Shown piece by piece: positions 59,832 through 64,000 of a DNA stretch of 64,000 nt (position 1 is the first letter of the stretch; each line of letters starts with the position of its first letter). The translations under genes and the position numbers were made by a program. Where the stretch lies: the NCBI GenBank assembly GCA_027593175.1, contig JAQCJI010000002.1, forward strand, positions 1-64,000, written 5' to 3'. This DNA comes from Bacteroidota bacterium (GTDB lineage: Bacteria > Bacteroidota > Bacteroidia > Cytophagales > Cyclobacteriaceae). The notes beneath the pieces were generated by a model. The model had not been told where the DNA came from. It saw only the letters and a program-made list of their open reading frames with translations, and did not search any database.

Positions 59832-60867
59832 ATCTCGCCTCATAGGAGTGATCGGAGTGGGAAGCTTCGGTACTGCGATTGCCAATATGCTCGCAGAAAA
59901 AAACGAGGTGATGGTCTATGCGCGTAAGCAGGAAGTGGTAGATGAAATTAATACGCAGCACAGCGCTTCTGGGAAATTACTGAATCCGAAGATTCGTGCC
60001 ACTTTTTCTCCAGAAGAACTCTGTGGAGTTTGTGGGGTTCTATTTTTAATGGTTCCCTCTACGGCATTCTTGGAAGTAACGCGTACGTTCGCTCCTTTTT
60101 TACATCCGTACCACTTGGTCATCCATGGTACCAAAGGCTTGGTCGTACAGTTGGCGGATGGAGAACAATGGGATACTGTCAAAAAGCTCCGTCGCAATCA
60201 GATCATGACCATGAGTGAAGTCATCGTCCAAGAAACCCTTGCGGTACGGGTGGGTTGCTTGGCTGGGCCAAATATTTCCAAGGAGCTTGGCAATGGTCAG
60301 CCTGCCGCCACCGTTATTGCCAGTAAATACAATGAGGTGATTCAAGAAGGACAGCGCCTCCTTCGTTCCGAAAAATTCCAGGTGTATGGCAACTTTGATA
60401 TCATTGGGGTAGAGTTCAGTGGGGTTCTCAAGAATATTATTGCGATTGCAGCAGGGGCTTTGGCGGGCCTAGAATTGGGTGAAAATGCCAAAGGCTTGTT
60501 GATTTCACGAGGGATGGTAGAAATGGCACATTTGAGCAAAGCCTTGGGCGGCACGGTCAGTTCCGTGATGGGGCTAGCAGGGATAGGAGACTTAGTGACC
60601 ACCTGCAATTCCTTGGATTCTAGAAATTTTACGGTAGGATATCGCCTAGCAAAAGGAGAGACGCTAGATCAAATCCTAGAAACTATGGAAGAAGTCGCCG
60701 AAGGGGTCAATACGGTACGAATTGTGGATGCGTTTTTGAAAACAGCCGGGATAAGAGCCCCGATCACCGAAAATCTCCATCGGGTATTATTTGAAGACCT
60801 CCCCATTGAGGAGGCACTTCATTTTTTAATGAAGTATCCCTTTAGCGTAGATGTGGATTTTATCTAG
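59803..60867 (+). CDS. gpsA: Glycerol-3-phosphate dehydrogenase [NAD(P)+]
   Basis: GVIGVGSFGTAIANMLAEK; LAGPNISKELG; GVLKNIIAIAAGALAGLELGENAKGLLISRGMVEM; GLAGIGDLVTTCNS. Confidence 0.96.
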   Translation: MGMALKNSSKSRLIGVIGVGSFGTAIANMLAEKNEVMVYARKQEVVDEINTQHSASGKLLNPKIRATFSPEELCGVCGVLFLMVPSTAFLEVTRTFAPFLHPYHLVIHGTKGLVVQLADGEQWDTVKKLRRNQIMTMSEVIVQETLAVRVGCLAGPNISKELGNGQPAATVIASKYNEVIQEGQRLLRSEKFQVYGNFDIIGVEFSGVLKNIIAIAAGALAGLELGENAKGLLISRGMVEMAHLSKALGGTVSSVMGLAGIGDLVTTCNSLDSRNFTVGYRLAKGETLDQILETMEEVAEGVNTVRIVDAFLKTAGIRAPITENLHRVLFEDLPIEEALHFLMKYPFSVDVDFI

Positions 60868-60901
60868 ATTTTTGAAGACGAAATACACCAATTTTTCAAG
60901 C

Positions 60902-62074
60902 TTAGGAAGAAGGAATTAGTTTGATCAGAAGACCTGTACCTTCCGTAATGGCATACAAGTACCCGTCTGGACTTTGTGCTACTTGCCGCACTCGCCCTAT
61001 TCCAGGAAGTAATTTTTCCTCTCCGACAGGTTTTGTTCCATTCATCTCCACGCGAGCAATGTGCGTACCCGCAAGCGCCGCCACTAGGATATTTCCTTTC
61101 CATGCTGGATAGCGATCCGAAGTGATCAAGGTCATGCCACAGGTAGCAATGGAGGGATTCCAGTACTTTAAGGGCTGTTCCATCCCTTCTTTTTCGGTGA
61201 TGTTGGTGATGGGGGTACCGTTGTAGTTGATACCATAGGTAATCACAGGCCACCCGTAATTTTTCCCTTTTTCGAGGAGATTCAGTTCATCTCCTCCACG
61301 AGGGCCATGTTCCACTTCCCAAAGGCGGTTGCTTGCTTTGTCAAAAAAGAGTCCTTGAGGATTTCGGTTTCCGTAGGTCCAGATGGAAGGAATAGCCCCG
61401 GCAGTGGTGACAAAAGGATTGTCTGATGGGATGCGCCCATCGTCATGAATGCGATGAATTTTTCCATGTGAATTTTTTAGGTTTTGGGCATTATCTTGAG
61501 TTCCTCGCTCCCCGTTGCTGAAATACAGGAAATCTTGATTATCAAAGGCGATCCTACTGCCATAATGGGTTCCCCCCTTCCATTCTGGACTGGTGACGAT
61601 GAGTTCTTCAAATGAAGCAATAGCAGTTCCTGACAATTTAAATCGAGCAATTGCGGTAGCCCCTCCATCGCCTACAGGTTTGGCATAGGCAATGTAGATC
61701 CAACCATTTTGAACATAATTGGGATGGGTTGCAATATCCAGTAAGCCGGCTTGGCCTGAGGTATAAAATGCTGGGAGGCCAGTGATTTTTTGTCCAGTGA
61801 ACTTGTCTTTTGTGAATAAAAGTAATTCCCCTTTCTTTTCAGTGACTAAGAGGGTTTCTGTATTGATCCAGGTCATGCCCCACGGATTTTGAAAGCCAGT
61901 GTAGAGGGTGTCTACCTTGATGACCATCTTCTCCGATTTCGTAGTGAATTTTTGAGTGGATAAACTGTCAGGAACAGGATCTCCCTCCTTGGCTTGGCAT
62001 GAAAAAATCGGGGAAATAAAAGATAAAAGGACTAAGAGGTATGTAGAAACGGTTTTCATAGTGTTAAGGTTCAA
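60902..62074 (-). CDS. PQQ-dependent sugar dehydrogenase (glucose/sorbosone dehydrogenase family)
   Basis: NPWGMTWI, LLDIATHPNY, YGNRNPQGLFFD, EVEHGPRGGDELNLLEKGKNYGWP. Confidence 0.92.
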   Translation of the reverse strand: MNLNTMKTVSTYLLVLLSFISPIFSCQAKEGDPVPDSLSTQKFTTKSEKMVIKVDTLYTGFQNPWGMTWINTETLLVTEKKGELLLFTKDKFTGQKITGLPAFYTSGQAGLLDIATHPNYVQNGWIYIAYAKPVGDGGATAIARFKLSGTAIASFEELIVTSPEWKGGTHYGSRIAFDNQDFLYFSNGERGTQDNAQNLKNSHGKIHRIHDDGRIPSDNPFVTTAGAIPSIWTYGNRNPQGLFFDKASNRLWEVEHGPRGGDELNLLEKGKNYGWPVITYGINYNGTPITNITEKEGMEQPLKYWNPSIATCGMTLITSDRYPAWKGNILVAALAGTHIARVEMNGTKPVGEEKLLPGIGRVRQVAQSPDGYLYAITEGTGLLIKLIPSS

Positions 62075-62180
62075 AGATCCAGGAGAAGAACGCGCAGGAG
62101 ATGGTTAGAGTTTTCGGATAGGGAAATCAACTTTTTTTCTTTGTAGGTAAAGGAATAGTCAAAGTACTTTTTTCTAAAAC

Positions 62181-62214
62181 CCAACAAGGCCTTTCGATTG
62201 AAAGGCCTTGTTGG
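62181..62214. terminator. Strong hairpin terminator between the tandem sugar dehydrogenase genes
   Basis: Perfect 15-bp stem ccaacaaggcctttc-gatt-gaaaggccttgttgg; T-rich on the minus strand. Confidence 0.85.
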
Positions 62215-62232
62215 AATGTAATTGGGAAATCT

Positions 62233-63390
62233 TTATCGTATAGGAAGTAATTTGACCAACAAGCCTGTTGCCTCGGTGATCGCATAGAGGTAGCCATCTG
62301 GGCTTTGCGCTATTTGCCGTACTCGGCCAATGTCTTGAAGAAGTTTTTCTTCTTTTACAAAACTGGTGCCATTCATTTCCACTCGGCCAATGTGCTGCTT
62401 TGCAAGGGCTGCAACCAAGATATTGCCTTTCCAAGCAGGATACTTGTCCGAGGTGACTACTGCAACGCCGCAGGTAGCGATAGAGGGTACCCAGTAATGC
62501 TTGGGCTGCTCCATTCCTTCCTTTTCCGTGATTTCTGTGATCGGTGTTCCGTCATAGTTGATGCCGTAGGTGATCACAGGCCATCCGTAGTTTTTCCCTT
62601 TTTCGATTAGGTTGAGCTCGTCACCACCCATGGGGCCATGCTCTACTTCCCAGATTCTATCGTTCGCTTTGTCATAAATTAGACCTTGTGGGTTTCTGTT
62701 TCCATAGGACCATATCGAACTCACCTTGCCCAAGGAATCTGTAAATGGGTTGTCTTTAGGGATGCTTCCATCTTCTTTGATGCGGTGAATTTTACCATGG
62801 GCATTGTTAAGATTCTGAGCGTTCATTGGGATATTTCCCTTGTCACCGTTGGAGAAATACAGGAAGCCTGCCTTATCAAAGATGATTCGGCCACCAAAGT
62901 GACGGCCACCTTTCCAAGAAGGTCCTGCCACGATCAGTTCTTCCTGATTTACGGCCTTATTGCCCTCTAATTTGAATCGTAGGATGGTGGTAGCTGCAGT
63001 GCTGTCTTCAAAATGTTTGGCATACGAAATATAAATCCATCTATTTTCTGAGTAGTTGGGATGCACTGCAATGTCCAAGAGACCAGCCTGATTTACATTA
63101 TGAACTGCTGGTAAACCTTGAATTTTTTCACCTGAAAATTTATCCTCCTTGAAAACTAGAATCTCTCCTTTTCTTTCAGTGACGAGGAGCGTTCCATCTG
63201 GAAGCCAAGTCATGCCCCAAGGGTTTTCCAAACCGGTGTGGAGGGTATCTACCTTAATCAGCAATTTTTCTGTTTGGGTTGCGAAGGTTTCGTCGATAAC
63301 AGGGGTATCTTTTTTCGGGCTACAAGAGGACCAAGTGGTGACTGCCATCGTCAAAATGGCTAGCGAGAGGTACAGGGAGCGTAATGCCAT
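62233..63390 (-). CDS. PQQ-dependent sugar dehydrogenase (second, paralogous copy; lipoprotein)
   Basis: Same motifs as 60902-62074 with long identical blocks (GKNYGWPVITYGINY, GIGRVRQ/DIGRVRQ); lipobox TWSSC; M at 63390 preferred. Confidence 0.92.
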   Translation of the reverse strand: MALRSLYLSLAILTMAVTTWSSCSPKKDTPVIDETFATQTEKLLIKVDTLHTGLENPWGMTWLPDGTLLVTERKGEILVFKEDKFSGEKIQGLPAVHNVNQAGLLDIAVHPNYSENRWIYISYAKHFEDSTAATTILRFKLEGNKAVNQEELIVAGPSWKGGRHFGGRIIFDKAGFLYFSNGDKGNIPMNAQNLNNAHGKIHRIKEDGSIPKDNPFTDSLGKVSSIWSYGNRNPQGLIYDKANDRIWEVEHGPMGGDELNLIEKGKNYGWPVITYGINYDGTPITEITEKEGMEQPKHYWVPSIATCGVAVVTSDKYPAWKGNILVAALAKQHIGRVEMNGTSFVKEEKLLQDIGRVRQIAQSPDGYLYAITEATGLLVKLLPIR

Positions 63391-63568
63391 AGGTGTTACA
63401 GTTTGGACTATAAATATAAACATCTCCTTCCAAATCTTATCCAATTTTTGAATAGTGGTGATTGGAGAGGATTAACGTGCATGTACTCCTCCCTATACTG
63501 GGGGTTGTAGGTGGATAATTCATCTTTGCGTACCTTCGCAGCAAGGATTTCCCTTACTCTTTTTACCT

Positions 63569-64000
63569 ATGAATAGGACTTTGCAAGTGTATAAATTTGG
63601 TGGGGCCTCCGTAAAAGATGCGGCTGCCCTCCTTAATCTCCATACCATTCTCCACTCCCGACTTCAGGCCATCAAGGTGATCGTAGTTTCTGCCATGGGA
63701 AAAACAACCAATGCACTAGAAGCGGTATTGGCTAAAAAGTTGGGACAAGAGGATTTTTCCAAGGACTGGAAGCAGATCAAGGAATTTCATGTAGGAGTTT
63801 GTGAGGAACTGTTTCCCGCTGCTCACCCGGTATTTGAGAAATTAGGACAGTTGATGGATACAGCTCAACCCATCTTGGAGTTGCCTATTTCTAAAATCAA
63901 TTACGATGAAGTGTATGATCAGCTGATTTGTTACGGTGAATTGCTTTCTTCGATTCTCGTCTCAGAATACCTTATTTTTAAAGGATTATGCCTTTCTTGG
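63569..64000 (+). CDS. lysC: Aspartate kinase, truncated by window end
   Basis: MNRTLQVYKFGGASVKDAAALLNLHTILHSRLQAIKVIVVSAMGKTTNALE; frame open to 64000. Confidence 0.85.
   Translation, partial: MNRTLQVYKFGGASVKDAAALLNLHTILHSRLQAIKVIVVSAMGKTTNALEAVLAKKLGQEDFSKDWKQIKEFHVGVCEELFPAAHPVFEKLGQLMDTAQPILELPISKINYDEVYDQLICYGELLSSILVSEYLIFKGLCLSW

Noticed and set aside
1-64000. CRISPR arrays, phage genes, transposases, restriction or toxin-antitoxin systems
   Set aside because: None recognised on either strand among the ORFs or in the intergenic gaps I inspected.

Overview
This window looks like a chromosomal segment of a Bacteroidota bacterium (Cytophagales-like gene content: DUF4249, TonB receptors, MG2/plug protein, DUF4199, OmpA/PD40 proteins). 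It is gene-dense and mostly housekeeping or envelope genes. These include htpG, an M1 peptidase, cdd, saccharopine dehydrogenase family, a kelch/TIG - TonB receptor - DUF4249 cluster, trmN6-like, hemH, antiporter + Usp, a tandem M14 pair, tRNA-Phe(GAA), HdrC/HdrB-like Fe-S proteins, a PorE-like OmpA protein and a NagZ-type GH3/beta-lactamase-fold fusion. Further along are mutL, two rhomboids, rlmN, ccmC/D/E/F, tRNA-Ala(GGC), recR, clpS, an alkyltransferase-like protein, MscS, thrA, a polyprenyl synthetase, an acyltransferase + gpsA, two tandem PQQ-type sugar dehydrogenases, and the 5' part of a monofunctional aspartate kinase. I found no CRISPR array, phage or transposase, and no obvious new multigene defence system. 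The most notable signals are: (1) an M14 peptidase paralogue whose HxxE zinc motif reads ExxH, beside an intact copy; (2) a DUF4199 gene split by one in-frame TAG; (3) an MG2/TonB-plug protein with an intact signal-peptide-like N-terminus but no ATG/GTG/TTG for about 90 codons; (4) a 7-bp-periodic TAC/GTAC array between hemH and an MFS gene; (5) a frameshifted GIY-YIG gene. All homology calls come from reading protein motifs by eye; no database search was run.
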